In this document: positions 49,271-62,300 of the stretch, one piece after another
Layout: each line of letters starts with the position of its first letter
Numbering within the stretch: position 1 is the first letter of the stretch
Assembly: GCA_034509425.1 (NCBI GenBank)
Contig: JAVTVJ010000001.1
Span: 9,142,001 to 9,206,000, forward strand
Source: Eopsaltria australis
Taxonomy: Eukaryota; Chordata; Aves; Passeriformes; Petroicidae
Direction: 5' to 3'
DNA: 64,000 nt
Program-made: the position numbers and the translations under genes
Notes under the pieces: model-generated
Database searches by the model: none
What the model saw: the letters and a program-made list of their open reading frames with translations, nothing else
What the model was told of the DNA's origin: nothing

Positions 49271-52200
49271 TCTCCATAGTGGGCTAAATAAACACTCCTT
49301 TGTAACTGCATTGAAGAGGGCAAAATACTATTTAATTACCTTGCTGCAAGATTGCAGGAAATGTCTTCAACACATAATGTTAAACAGGCAATTAATAGAC
49401 AAACATTTCTGTATCTAGAAATGTGGTGGAATTCAAGTTATTCCCTACTGGTACAGAGCAATAGCACTAACCTTATTAAACTTCATATCCAAAGGCAATA
49501 GGTTTCCTATAGATCTTTCATATCTAGTGGTGAAATTCCAGGCAGTTCAGTCTTTTAATTTGAGGGTAAACACTGATAGGTCCATCATTTGGAAATAGCC
49601 AGTTGCAAACTGAAAACGGAGAAACAAAATACTGTGGATGAACTGTGGTGCCTGTGTGCTGCCTTCTATCACCATACAACAGGACACTGTTTCAGTATCT
49701 GTGAGATTTGGCAACAAAAAGGAAGATTATGGAGGAACACATTTGTTTTACAGGGAAATGCACTACCAGAGTTGTGTACAGAGTAGGAAGCCAAGCCAGT
49801 GAATTTCTGCACCAAAGTCAACAAATAAGCGGATTGACAGTGTTTGTTGATAACAACCACAGTCTTTCTGTTACACCCAGCCAAAGCAATCAAAACTCAG
49901 TAACCATGAAGGGACAGTATGAGTAAGATCTACAGTTAATGGATGAGCAACAGCAGCCATTCAAGCTTAAAGAGAGCTTGCTCACCAGAATTTGAATGTC
50001 CTTTCTACTCATGGTAGAAATAGAAACTGTGTCTTCCTGCAGCATAAGTGATAACCCCCAGGGTACCTGGTAGAGAGTGAATCTTATTTCTGGGGCTGTT
50101 TTACTGTGTTTCAGCTTGTTTTCTTGGCAGCATTACAGAGTGTAATTCTGTGAATCATGAATACGATTCATACTAGCCAAACTGACCTTTGAAATTGGGA
50201 GTAGGCAAATATATCAGAAGAAATTCAAGCTCTAACAAATAAGCTGATAAAATGAATGACTTATATTTATAGACCCTGCCAGTCTATTAAGAGGTCACTT
50301 TGACAGCCCTGGAGGTCCAAATGTGAGAGTTTCCATTCTCTCCTGCATACCTGAGCAGTCATTCATACATATTTAGTAACAAGGTGCATTATCACTATTT
50401 TGGCTGTTCATGCAAATAGTTCTGTGATAAATCTGTATGTAGAATGCATTGTGTGGTACAGAAAATTGTCCATTAAGTTTCTGAAAACCTTAACAAGCCC
50501 AGCCAAGACAAAGAGGGAGAGATGATGAGAAGAAGACTATAGCATATATCTAAAACATCTATAGCTGACCTTGACAAAGGGCTGGACAAGGACATGTTTG
50601 GAGCAGATAGTAACACCCTTTCCAGTGGTTCCTTTCAGACAACACATCTCTGGGTCTGTGCAAGCACACGGGAGGAACCCAACTGAGCAGATGTGGCAGT
50701 GAGTGGGATAGGTGCAGAACACGACTGCCAGCACAGGGTGAAGTAAACTTCCACCAAAAGAGCACTACAGTGTCACCATTTTTAAAGATTTATGCTTTGA
50801 AAGACCTACACCCTAGATCAGGTTTGTTTTGTGTGAAATTGTAGACTCCAGAAGTGCTGAAGGAAATTTAAATAATCTCTTAGCTGGACTATTTTTCTAA
50901 TCAAGGGATCCTTGACATGAGTTGAGGACCTGACCTGCCATGACCCTGGAGCCCATAGCTCCATGTACAGTAACAGAATGTTCTTCCAAGCACCCCAGTG
51001 ATAATCTGTGCAATCAGTGGGTTTGCAACCTCAGTTTTCAGTTAGGCATTTAGAAAAATTGGCACATGCAGTTTGTATACTTCTGAAACTGTGGCTTTGC
51101 TCCATAGCTGTGTTTGATTTCTGTATATGAGCCCTTAAAGCATTTTGGAATCTCTCTCTAAAAGAGAAAAGCAGTTTAATATAAAAATCCGTTTCTTTTT
51201 TCTTATTCCTAACAGCAAGGTAAATAAAAAGTGTTGAGAATTGCATGTGACTGGAAGATTTGAGGTTTGCTTAGAGCCATTTCAGTGGTTATTTTGAACT
51301 TTCCTAGCAAAACAGTATCATTTCCTCTCTTCACATTCATAACTCACAGACATGTTTACATTTTCAGCTGAACATTTCCATTCTTGGCTGTGCTGAAAGG
51401 TGATACTCTGTTTACTGGATATAACACTGAGAAAAATCCCTTCAACCTTTTGAATTACCTCAGGCTGAAAAGTATAATCCATTATCCAAATATTCTCCCA
51501 GTGTTTTTCTAGTAGAATAATACAGCACAACTAGTTGAAGATAAAAGCTTGGCCTGTATATTGCAATTGCTAAGAACTTCTTTGGCTAGAGATGAAGGAA
51601 GAAGGTTTAAAATAAGACTACCTCTGTATGTGCTCAATGAGTGTTTTGCTTAGATTGTAACACAGTGCAAAGCACCATTTGCAGCCTCTCTATAAAAATT
51701 TCCTCTGCCTGTGTGGATAAGAGGCTGGTGCTGAGACCACCACATTCAAATTGCCATTAGCAATGAAGATGTAAAGCCTGAGTTCTTTAATATAATTTAA
51801 AGGAAAAAAAAAACCAAACAGCCCCCATCTCCTCTCCCTCCAAAAAACCCCAAGAAAATAAAACATTACTTTGATACAATGTGAATTTAGTATGAATGTG
51901 TATATTCATAGAAAGACAACATGTGTGTGTGTGTGATTGTGTGTGTGTGCATGTACACACACCCACACATACACAAACATACTATTAAAAAAAAAGGAAG
52001 TAATAATTTATATTCCTTCACTACTCTGGTCTCCATCATCCTTCATATTAAATTGACCATCATTCATTGTGAGGCTGCAGCCATGAACACAGATAATTTG
52101 TCTCCATGCAAATATTAGTTAGTCAAAGAGGGGACATTGTTTAACTCCTCGGAGATATGAGCTTTAGTGCACTGTTGAAGTCATTTAAATGGTATCTTAT

Positions 52201-53297
52201 TATGAAGGAGAACTTATGTAAAGCTCATTATTAATTTTTTTCTTTTAAATAAAAATAATAAAACATAACCTCCTGCTTCTCCTTTCAGCTGCATTTTAAG
52301 ATGTGCAGTGTAACAGGATCATTTGAACTCAGTAGCATTTTTTACTTTTGCTTAAATGTAAACTAAATGTTTTGTCAAAAATTAGAGAATCAGGAGATCA
52401 TCCCATCTATCCTTTCACCCTCAGTAGTCAACTGTACATTAGATGACAGATGCCAATCTATTCTGCGAGGCTTCCCAGGAAATCTATCCCTGTGCCTTGC
52501 CATACTTACCACTAGAAAGTTTTTCCATGACATCTATAACAAATCTCTTGTGTGGGTCTATTAATACTAGCTTTCACTCATTTTTCTACCCTGCACCCTT
52601 TTTCTTACACACTATCTAAAAATGTATAGAATGTTTCATTAGAATCTTTACAATTGAAAGAAAATTGTCATTTTCTTGCAGGTTTTACTTTTGTTCATAC
52701 AGTGCAATAATCTTTATTTTTTGTTTTCTTTTTTTTTTTTTTGACAACAGACTGATATTATTCACTCAAACAAAACATACTCCCAGGTTCTTTTCTGCAA
52801 AACTCCCATCTGTTCGGAAGTTCACAGATGTGTTCATGCAAGTCATTGCTTCTGCCTCATTTAGAAACTCCCACTTGTCCCTAATACCATTAGGGACAGT
52901 ATTTTGTCAGTTTGTGTTTCCAACTTGTCAGATTTTTTGTTCTTCCTTCCCTTTCTCTTTTTCCATGTTGGCATACCCTATAGATATAGGGATCATTATC
53001 CTTTCTATCATTCAGCTCATTAACAACAACATGGAAATCTAGTGGTCACAAGACAGATCCATACAGACCACTAGACTGCTGCCATAAATAACTCCCCTGC
53101 ATACAGTTTGTTTAGCCAGTTTTACATTCCTACTCTTATTTGCAGCTTTATCTGCTCTTAATATTTTTGAACCTATGTCTCAACCTGTTGGTTGTCTTCT
53201 GTGTGTGTACAACATGGACCCCAGTGAAGATGGAATTGGATTCTCCCTTAACAGTCTGACAGTACAACTACTGTGACTGTATGAATTGAAGTCAGAT
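49271..53297. other. Unique sequence, no gene seen
   Basis: No gene or repeat family is recognised apart from the TG/CA tract at 51921-51980. Short A and T tracts lie at about 51802-51811 and 52731-52742. Confidence 0.6.
51921..51980. repeat. TG tract followed by CA tract
   Basis: A TG dinucleotide run with one ATTG break (51921-51950) is followed directly by ACACACACCCACACATACAC. The two halves are roughly inverted copies and could pair as a hairpin. Confidence 0.9.
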
Positions 53298-53366
53298 AGT
53301 CATTAAGGTCAGAAAAGGCCCCCTGAGATCATCAAGTCTACCTGTTGATGCCAACCACCGAGCCTG
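53298..53366 (-). mobile_element. CR1-like LINE 3'-end fragment, minus strand
   Basis: The plus strand reads AGTCATTAAGGTCAGAAAAG, then GCCCCCTGAGATCATCAAGT and CTACCTGTTGATGCC. This follows the common avian motif ATCATTAAGGTTGGAAAAGA...GATCATCAAGTCCAACC, which is the reverse complement of a CR1-type 3' end. The copy is short and diverged. I am confident of a repeat, less so of the subfamily. Confidence 0.65.
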
Positions 53367-56300
53367 CAATCCAGTTAATGCAGATAGGGACCAGGGAAGT
53401 CAGGTAAACATCACCAGCTACTCATTCTGAATTAACACTTACAGATCCATCACAACAGGAAGTCAAATACTGGTAGTTTGCATGGGAGTCTGAGGTTTAA
53501 TTGAGGAGTTTTAATCCAGTCTTTGTGGCTATCCCAAGGTCCTGCAGTTGCAATTTTCCATGTCTGTATCTACATCCTTGAACGAAGGGGATGTGAAACC
53601 TGCCACTGCTGTCTGAAGTTGTTTGTGACCATTTCTGAGAAGAGGGACAGAGCTGGACAAGGGCTTACACCTACCATAAAAGCCCCATGGTCTGTGAAGG
53701 GAGAGACACCACTGGAATTTCTACCTGCTCACAGGTGGAGAACATAATCTCAACCTGCCACATACACAGAACCATTTAACAGATGTGAAGGACACAGAGG
53801 TTTGTGTGCTCCCTTACTTGCTTAAAAAAGAGAGAGTAGAGTGGTTCTCTTTATTTTTTCATGGCAGAGCTGCATTAAAGTTCATGTACTCCCTGAAGGT
53901 CAGAAAGACTTGCTTGAATCCAGAGCACTCTGGGTCTTCTCCTGTGCGCACATGACATGTGATTAGGCTTAAAACAACACAAAGGGTCACAGACTGAGCA
54001 AAAACTGCAAGTCTGCAGGTCTGCCAGTCTGTAGTGATGGCCACCTGTGAGACTGACCTGTCCAAAACCAACTGGTCCCTATGCTCACAGGGAGCTCACA
54101 CAGCTTTCTTCACTCCTCACTACCTCACAGTTTTACAACACAGGCATGGAGGATTGGGATGCAGAGCCTCTCCTAAGCAGTTTTCCAGCTTAGAAATACC
54201 TCATTTGCCCTCTGTGGTTGGGGTACTGCTGCTTGCAGCTTGGGAAATACTGGAGGGAGTCTGATGTGTCCTTGCCCTACATCTGTCACTGTTTAGCCTC
54301 CAGTTGGACAAACAGGTACATACGATTGATTCAGGGTAATCTTAGTATAGTCGAATGCCACTGTCAGGTTTTTTGCAAAGGCAACCTGACTGCAAAATTA
54401 TCTACAGCCTGGATAGCTGAGTATTATTCTTCCTGTCTTCCTTCTTGTAATTCCCAACAGTAATCTCTTATCTAAATATTATACAATGAAAAAACAGGAG
54501 ATTGGCAACAGTAAAATGAATAACAAGTTATTGACAGTAATTATTCTGCAATTTATCAGTAGTCCATGGCCTCACTTTATCTGATGTTTATTTTTTCTGA
54601 TCCAACCTTTTGCTCATTTGTTTTCTTACTTGAGTAAAAACATCCTTAATGACTTTTTCTTGTCCAAAAAAGAAAGTTCTTTAGCAGAAAAAGAAAGGCT
54701 GATCAGAGAACAGCTTTCACTGGCATATGTGTTGTGACTGTGGCATAGTTTGTAACATATGTGGGAATAATATGTAAAGCAATACCACTAATGATAGGGT
54801 CTCCTACAAGAACAAGGTAGGCAAGTTCTATGATGCATTAGAAAAACAAACAGACAATGCACCGTAAAATAACAATTTGCCACAATGTGTCAGGGTAAGC
54901 TCCATAAAACAGCTGGGACAGATCTGGCAGCTGTTAATGGGTACTGATGATACACCAGGAGATGAAGCTCAATAGGAACAGAGCCGTGGAGTGAAACAGC
55001 TGAACTAAATTCCTAATGTAGACACCATGGCCAAACAGATGAAGCAGAGCAACAAAAATAAGGAAAGATATTAAATCTAAAAAAAAAAAAAAATAGCTGA
55101 GCTTAAATTGTTGCAGCATGCAGCGAGGCTTTTGCTGCTCTGAATGACAGAATGACTTGTTGCAGTGATTTCATTAAAATGGCTAATGCACAGCAGCCCA
55201 GTGCTACTTAAGGACGTGTTAGAATCATCTCAGGCTATTTCATTTAGATTTCAGGCACCTATCCTGAAATCAGGAAATTCAAAATAATGCCATCACAATA
55301 GATCTTCAGGTATGTGGTCAACAGAGCTAAAGTGAAAATGAAGCCACTTAATACATTCAATACTGGGAACATGGATTCAATTTCGTGAAAAATAAAAACA
55401 CCTAAAAACAATCACCCCATATAAATCTTCTACCTCTATTTCTATTTTCTGTTCCACAGAGTTGTATATTTCATTCAAAAGCATAACCTCTGAGCATTTT
55501 CCCATATTGCCTAAGCAACATGTCTACCATCTGTCATCTAATTCTTTTGTTCTTCTGCAGAGAAGCATGGACAGTGGTGTCTCTTCTTTATGTTTGGTTT
55601 CAAAAGGATTTTTGATTCATTTTTCACATGCAAGCTACTATAAAATTCCTAGGGAAGAATGAAAGTGCTAGGATTCATGGCTGTCTGTAGTTCATTGGAA
55701 AACCTATTTAGATAAGCTTCTGAGAAAGTTCTGTTCATTGAGGAACACACAGAGAAACACAGACACAGACACACACACACACCATCCCCAAAACCACTAA
55801 TAATTGCTGTTGGCTATTTTATCAAGCTGCATTAGCAAAAGCCTTATACTTTTGGAGGCAGGTGGGTATCTCCTACACCCGTTGCCTGAGAATGAAGGGA
55901 GAGAATTGCAGAGTTTTGTGGAGATTAGGGTGTGAAGGGAGTTAATAGTACAGCAGTGGCCATTTTCTCCTTTACTCCTAATACTCCTTGTGCTTTTCTT
56001 TTCAGGTTGCTGAAGACAGGGATGATGACACTGCAGTGAAGAGCTCAATTTTTCCTTAAAGTAGATTCATGTAGCTTGTCTCTATTTGCTAATCTTCTTC
56101 TGTAGCCACACTGGGCAATCAGAGCAGTAGTGAGAAGAGTGGGGAAGGTGCAGATGGAAAATGAGAATTACCAGGTGCTTAAGGCACTCTCTGACCAGCT
56201 GTACACAACCAGCATTTCCATCCCAAGAATCAAGGAAGGAGAGGTGGGGCTGGGACATGTTTGGAATCTGGAATGAGAAGTAGCTGATGTCGCCGAGTTT

Positions 56301-59300
56301 TTAGATGGAGAAGGGCGGGCTCTGGGGAGTTTGTGTGCTGAAATCACTCCAGCTCCCCAGCTCACAAATGCTAAAACAAGAACTCTCAGCAGATCAGTGA
56401 GTGGTGTTCAATCCAGCTGCCTTGGAGAGCCGGATAGCTGAAAACCTCATGAGCTTCTCCATCCTGCAGCATGCCATGAAGTTGAATAGACTTGCTAAGC
56501 TTTACCTCACCATTTATGTTGCACATACCCTGCTTCTCCCAGCCACACTGCCTTCTTTCCGTGAGTTGGCAGGAAATGGAAAATCTGTGTAGAATTCTTA
56601 CATATTTTCACAGCTGCCTAGTCACAAATATGACAAAATGTAAGAAAGTTCTCATAAGGACTAATCCTTGCTGCGACAATATGCAGTAGCCAACTTGTGT
56701 TTGTTCTGCAGTTGCCACTGCTGCCATTTATTTCCCCGTGAAAGACGGCTCTTCTGAGGGTGTTACAGGAGCACCTGTTTCATCAGGGCTGGGGGATGCA
56801 CTCAAACACCTATCAAACACACATAAGGGAAGGCTGATGTGGAAAGTTATATGTGGTCTAAAGGGAAGAGTCTAAACTCAGCATTAAAAGAGTGCTGCGC
56901 AAAGCCTGTTCCAATCAAATTTTCATATTTACACTTAGTATTTAGCCATAAAACAGTGTGGCTTACAACTGGTTTTGTTGGCACCATTTTAGAGTTCTTG
57001 TATTAATAGTTCATGTGACAGGCACTAAAATTAACTATGGAAGTATTTTTAAAGAAGCAAACATTCATGTGCTATCAAACACATGATGGAGAACCTCATC
57101 AGCTGAAATGTGCTTTGTTTATGATGTGCAGGTCTAACCTTGCATTGCAAGTTTGAAAGCGTAGAATTCCTCCACCAGAAAGTTTACTGTGGGCCCACAA
57201 TGCCCTTCTGCATTTTCATTCCCAGCTAAAGGGTGTAATTATTCCTTTGTAACTTTCAAAACTAAAAATGAACACTGCTGTGAGCTCACACAGACAGAAA
57301 AGCTGTTTAAAACCCTTGCCTCAGCCACGCAGACTGCTCCTGTTGTTATCACCAATTTTCACACAGCTTTTGTCATCACACTTTTCTGTCTGTCATCAAA
57401 GAAAGTGCAAGTTTTGGTTCTTTTATTCAGCAATTGTAGCTGCTAGATCTTAGCTGTGATTTAGAAAACTTCCTGTTCTTCCTTTTGTGAGTAAAAATTC
57501 CTACCAACACGAAAGTAAGTTTATAGAATTAGAGGAAATATTTAATATTGGAAGGTAATAAAAATAGAAGAAAGAAGGTAGGAATTTTAAAGCTCTAGTA
57601 CGAACTTAATTTTTCATGTAATTCTTAACATAATCCTCCTTTTCAGTCCCTTGTCTTCCCTACAGGCTTTACTTGATCTGAAGAGAATCAATACACAAAA
57701 TTGTCCTTCTGTCATGAACTGTTATTGGCCTTACATGTTGCATTTCTACCTCTGTCCAAACACGTCTCCTGGTTATGTTTCTATGTCAGGAATGGCCTAA
57801 TAAGTGATAGCCAAGGCTCAGGTGTGAAGGAAAACAACACCATCAAAAAGCAGACAGGCCCACTGCAATGGTTTCCCCTGATAGCTTGTTTCATACATTT
57901 TCCTCTTAAATGTCTTGACTGGAAGAAAGCTTTGTAGCAGCGTGACTTAGCAGTTCCTTTTCATGTTTTGTGGGGTTTTCCCTCTTGTCTCTTAGTCATC
58001 TGTTCATACATGCGCTATTATTCTGTCCTAGGAAACATGTCTGTTGATAGCAGCAGCTAGACAAAAATCTGGGAAATTATCTTCCCTATTTTTAAAAGGA
58101 ACCCCAGTTTCATAGGGAGCTGTGCACATGCAGGGGATCAGCAGTTATTCTGGCATGATTCATCCATCAAAGGGCTACAAATTTCAAGGCTATTGTTATT
58201 GTTGGCCAGTTATTTGAATCATTTGAACAAGCAAGTAGATCTCTGCACCTAAATGCCTTGAAGTTGCATTTTGAAATTGGTAAGTTGTCCTGCAAAGGAA
58301 ATATCTTCTAACTCTCCTTTCCTTTTATTATAACAGATTGGATGTGTTTGCTTTTCCCCTAACAGATTACTCTTTGAAATACAATATGTTGTTATCATCA
58401 GTGTAGAGATATCGTGAATAGATCTGTAGTAGTGAAAATCACTACTAACTTGAGAAAGGAGTCAGATTGTATATCTAAATTTCTGTAAATCCAGGTTTCT
58501 GTGTCCTCATCACCTGCACTGACACCCAAAGGGACACCTTTACCAGTACAGATTAGGTCACAGTCAATCAAAGTCAAGCCCACCTGGAATGGGAGCAGGA
58601 TTTAATGTCAATACCTGCAGAGCAGTGCACAGATGTGAAGGGTCTGCAACACCTTTGATTTATAAGGAAAGCAAGAGAAATGCACTCTGCCTTCAGATTT
58701 GAGAGGGCACTGATCCTTGCTCTGCTGTGTTGGGATCTTTCTGTCTTAAAAGCTTTTGAGAAATCAAAATGCCAAAAAATTCTTTGGCACATTTAATCCA
58801 GTACTGCTAACTGGGACTTCTGCTTTGAAAATATAGGCCAGGTCTTAAAAATGCAGATAGAGGTCTTCTGCATTTTAAATAATTTATTTTCTACCTGTTT
58901 ACTTTCGATGCTCATTGTGTAGTGGTCTCTATGAAGCCTCACAGAAAGAATCTCACAGTTTGTTGAAATAGGGGTGATTAATATGCGAGTATAGAGAGTG
59001 ATGAGGGACAAAGAAGGCAAAATGAGCCTTTGACACCTAAGAAGTGACGGCAGGTATGTAATGAGTGGAACAGGGCACACTAAATCCTAAGGAACACCTG
59101 TTAGCATCGTAAATTGAGTGGAAGAGCTACGTGTTGGCCTAAGCCAGCGCATAATTGGAACCCTGGAATGTATTTGTGCAGTCTGCAGCAGGAGTCCAGA
59201 AATATGTGGACTTGGCAAAAGCCATCAGTAGCGTCAAATAATTATGAAATACTTGAAAGCCCCAGGTAAATAACCTCTTCAGAACTGGCAGGCGTCAATG

Positions 59301-62300
59301 GGTCATTACTTATTCTGTTCTTTCCTACTTTATATGGTGAGCTGTTGTAAATCCCTGGTGGAAAATCCAGTGAGGCAGACAGGGGAGAATGCAATCAGCA
59401 ATTCAAGCAATAAGAACAAAAAGAAGAATGGCACTTACAAATTTTCCTACAAACTCCACAGTCCTTTCCAATTCCAATCTGATAGAAAGGATTTAGCTGA
59501 GTAGTTTGGCTGGGTGAAGTGGAGTTTTTACAAGTCTAACACAAAGGACCAATACATTTGATTTGGTGGACGTGTAAGCTCTTACAATAATATTCAGCAA
59601 ATTCAGTTCCTTAATCATTGTGACCATAAGAACCAAGTGTTTGTAATGTTCTCAGTAAGTGCAGAGAGTAATTACATCGGATTTTAATAAGACTTGCTGT
59701 GAATTGTTGACCAATGATTCACTATGGGGGAAAAATTAATTAAATTTTAATGTGAAAAGTTATTGTTAATTAAAAGTTGTATGAAAAACAGTCATAAAAA
59801 GTAGTTAGGGTGTACAGGTCTGAAATTACTAAAAGGGCATATAAAGAAAAAGAGTAAGACGATTTTGATCTGGATTTTACCCTACAGGTTATATGCCTAA
59901 AAGGACCAATCCACATGCGAATTCTCTTCTCCAGCCATGAAAAATCTGCCTCAGGAGGATGAGCACCTTGTGACAGATGATAGTTTGCACCTATGGCTGT
60001 AGAGATAAGAGTGAGCTGCGGCATCAGTGGGTAGGCTGGACTCAGAAAAGACATTTACTTTCACAGCCTCTATATTTTGGCCTCTGCAGAGCTTACAAAG
60101 AAAAAGACTGTGACAGCTGAGCAACCAGTGCAGGAGCACTGGCAACTAGAAACAATCTCACTGCAGCCTTGAGGCGCATTCCACTCTAAGCCCCCACCAG
60201 TAATGCCACTGACTTCATCCATATTTCCATCCCCTATCAGACTTTTCTTTCCAATCCCTACAATGTCCTTTTTACAGGGCCCTTAAAAATACTCCAGTTA
60301 TGTGGAAGCTGGAGAGAAAATGCCAGAAAGAAACTCAGGCACAGATCTAAAAAGTGACTTAAGTGTATTTTATGGTTCTCAATGAAAAATTTTGATCCTC
60401 AGGATTGCAGCAGCAATCTTTGTACTTGGGCTACTGCAGGCTCCCCTTGAATCAGAACCTGCTTTTGAGCATGACCAGAACACAAAGATGTGATTAAGAC
60501 AAAGTAAGTCCAGAGCCCAGCTCACGAATAAACTTGATTAGGATCAATGTTTTTTTCCTTCTCTGAGAAGCTTGGACAGAGCCTGGTGCCCTTTTGCAAC
60601 AGCTATATAGCCAGAATTAATGTAATGAAATAACATGTCTTTTCTCCTGGATTTTTTTTAGGGAGAGGATTTTGTGCAGGAAGTTTGAGCTGATTGGGAG
60701 GCTTTTTGTTTTCCTACATGTTGTGCCGTCACTCTAGGCAGCGTTGTGGGCCGTGCTTGAAGGATGGAGCATCAAAGTTAAATAATGTAACACCACCACT
60801 GTGACAATGAAGTCCTCTTATAACTCCAGACATTAGCCTTTTCCTCCACAAGAAACCTATGAAGGATCAGCAGGGTCTCAAAGTGTATGTGTGGGTGTCA
60901 TATTGTGACTCCTTTTACAAATTTCTTTTTCCTTTTGCTGTTGAGAGATTCATGGATCTTATGTCACTTCATCATACATGTCTCATTCAGATCATTATAA
61001 TGAAATCAGCAGGGTTAAATCACGCATTACAAAGTGCTTTTCCTTAATCATCAGTTTACCCAGAGGACTGACATGTGAGCTATTGCACTGGGTAATCCAA
61101 TGCCCATTTTCCCCTCAAGGATTAGGATTTATTTACTCACATATGACAAGCATCTACTATCTCATTTTGATGGTATTTGTGCAAATGAAAATTTAAAGTC
61201 ATCCCCATTATATGGTAAACTCCTACAAAAACAGCTTCTTAAATTTTCAAATACATGGAGCTGTATATCTGTATAGTCAGCTTTAAAAAATCTCAGTTCA
61301 GTGGTCTGAAATATATTGGAATATAACACATTACAGGTGGTACAAATGCTTTACAGTAAAATATTATTCACTTAACTCTATCAGGGAGTCAGTGACTGAA
61401 AGAGGAATTATAATTGCAGTCCAACTACTGAGATTCAGTTTTCCAAACAAAAATGAGCTTGAATTTCTTCCCAATGCTCAATATTTCTTAAAGGGCAAAT
61501 AAATAATTAGAATTAAATCCCAGTTTTAATTTAGCTTTGTGAACACTATACTTGCAGTCCGAAAAGAAACCCATGCGGAGCTTTTAACAGATGTTGGCAG
61601 AAACCTGTACCTCTTGATTGCTGAAAGCATCTCTAAATATTAAATCAATACACACATATGTATGACCTTTCAAAGGGCAGTTTGTATGTCATTCTCAGTA
61701 GCCCCATGAAAACGTTCCAGTTAAAATGTCAACAGCGGGATGTCTTTCAGCATCAAAGGTTATTCTTGCTCCACAGTTCTATGAAGATAGTGACCCTAGC
61801 CACACATGCATAGCTGCACCAACAAATTATAACATTAACCAAATGTAACAATTTATTTCCTCATTATGCTGTTGTCTAAATCACATCCTTGTGTGACTAT
61901 TAATAAGCACAGCTGAAAAATAGAATTAGTGGAGAGGTTATCTCACAAAGAAAGATCATGACTGTCTTCATGTAGCCCAAAATGCAGAGCATGACCTTTA
62001 ATAGCAAGAAAACAGTTGAAGGCAAATTATTTCTAATACTATAATTCACTCAAATATAATAAAAAAATCCAAGAAAGGCATTTGCACAAAAATTAATGTT
62101 TGATCCCTATTCAGTGTACACTGGCCTATAGCTATGCAATTACATCTGACCTACTAATGGGAGCAATTGCTGTGCCAAAAGTTTTGGAGCAGGTGACCAC
62201 CCAAGCTCTTCTCCCATCCCTTGCAGACTGGCTGTGGGCACACAAGAACCCCTCCACTGGCACAGGGCTACCACTTTGGGAACTAGCTGTGAATGGGGCC

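Noticed and set aside
59298..59504. 68-codon frame with a signal-peptide-like start
   Set aside because: The remainder is low complexity (Asn/Lys-rich) and nothing around it supports a gene.
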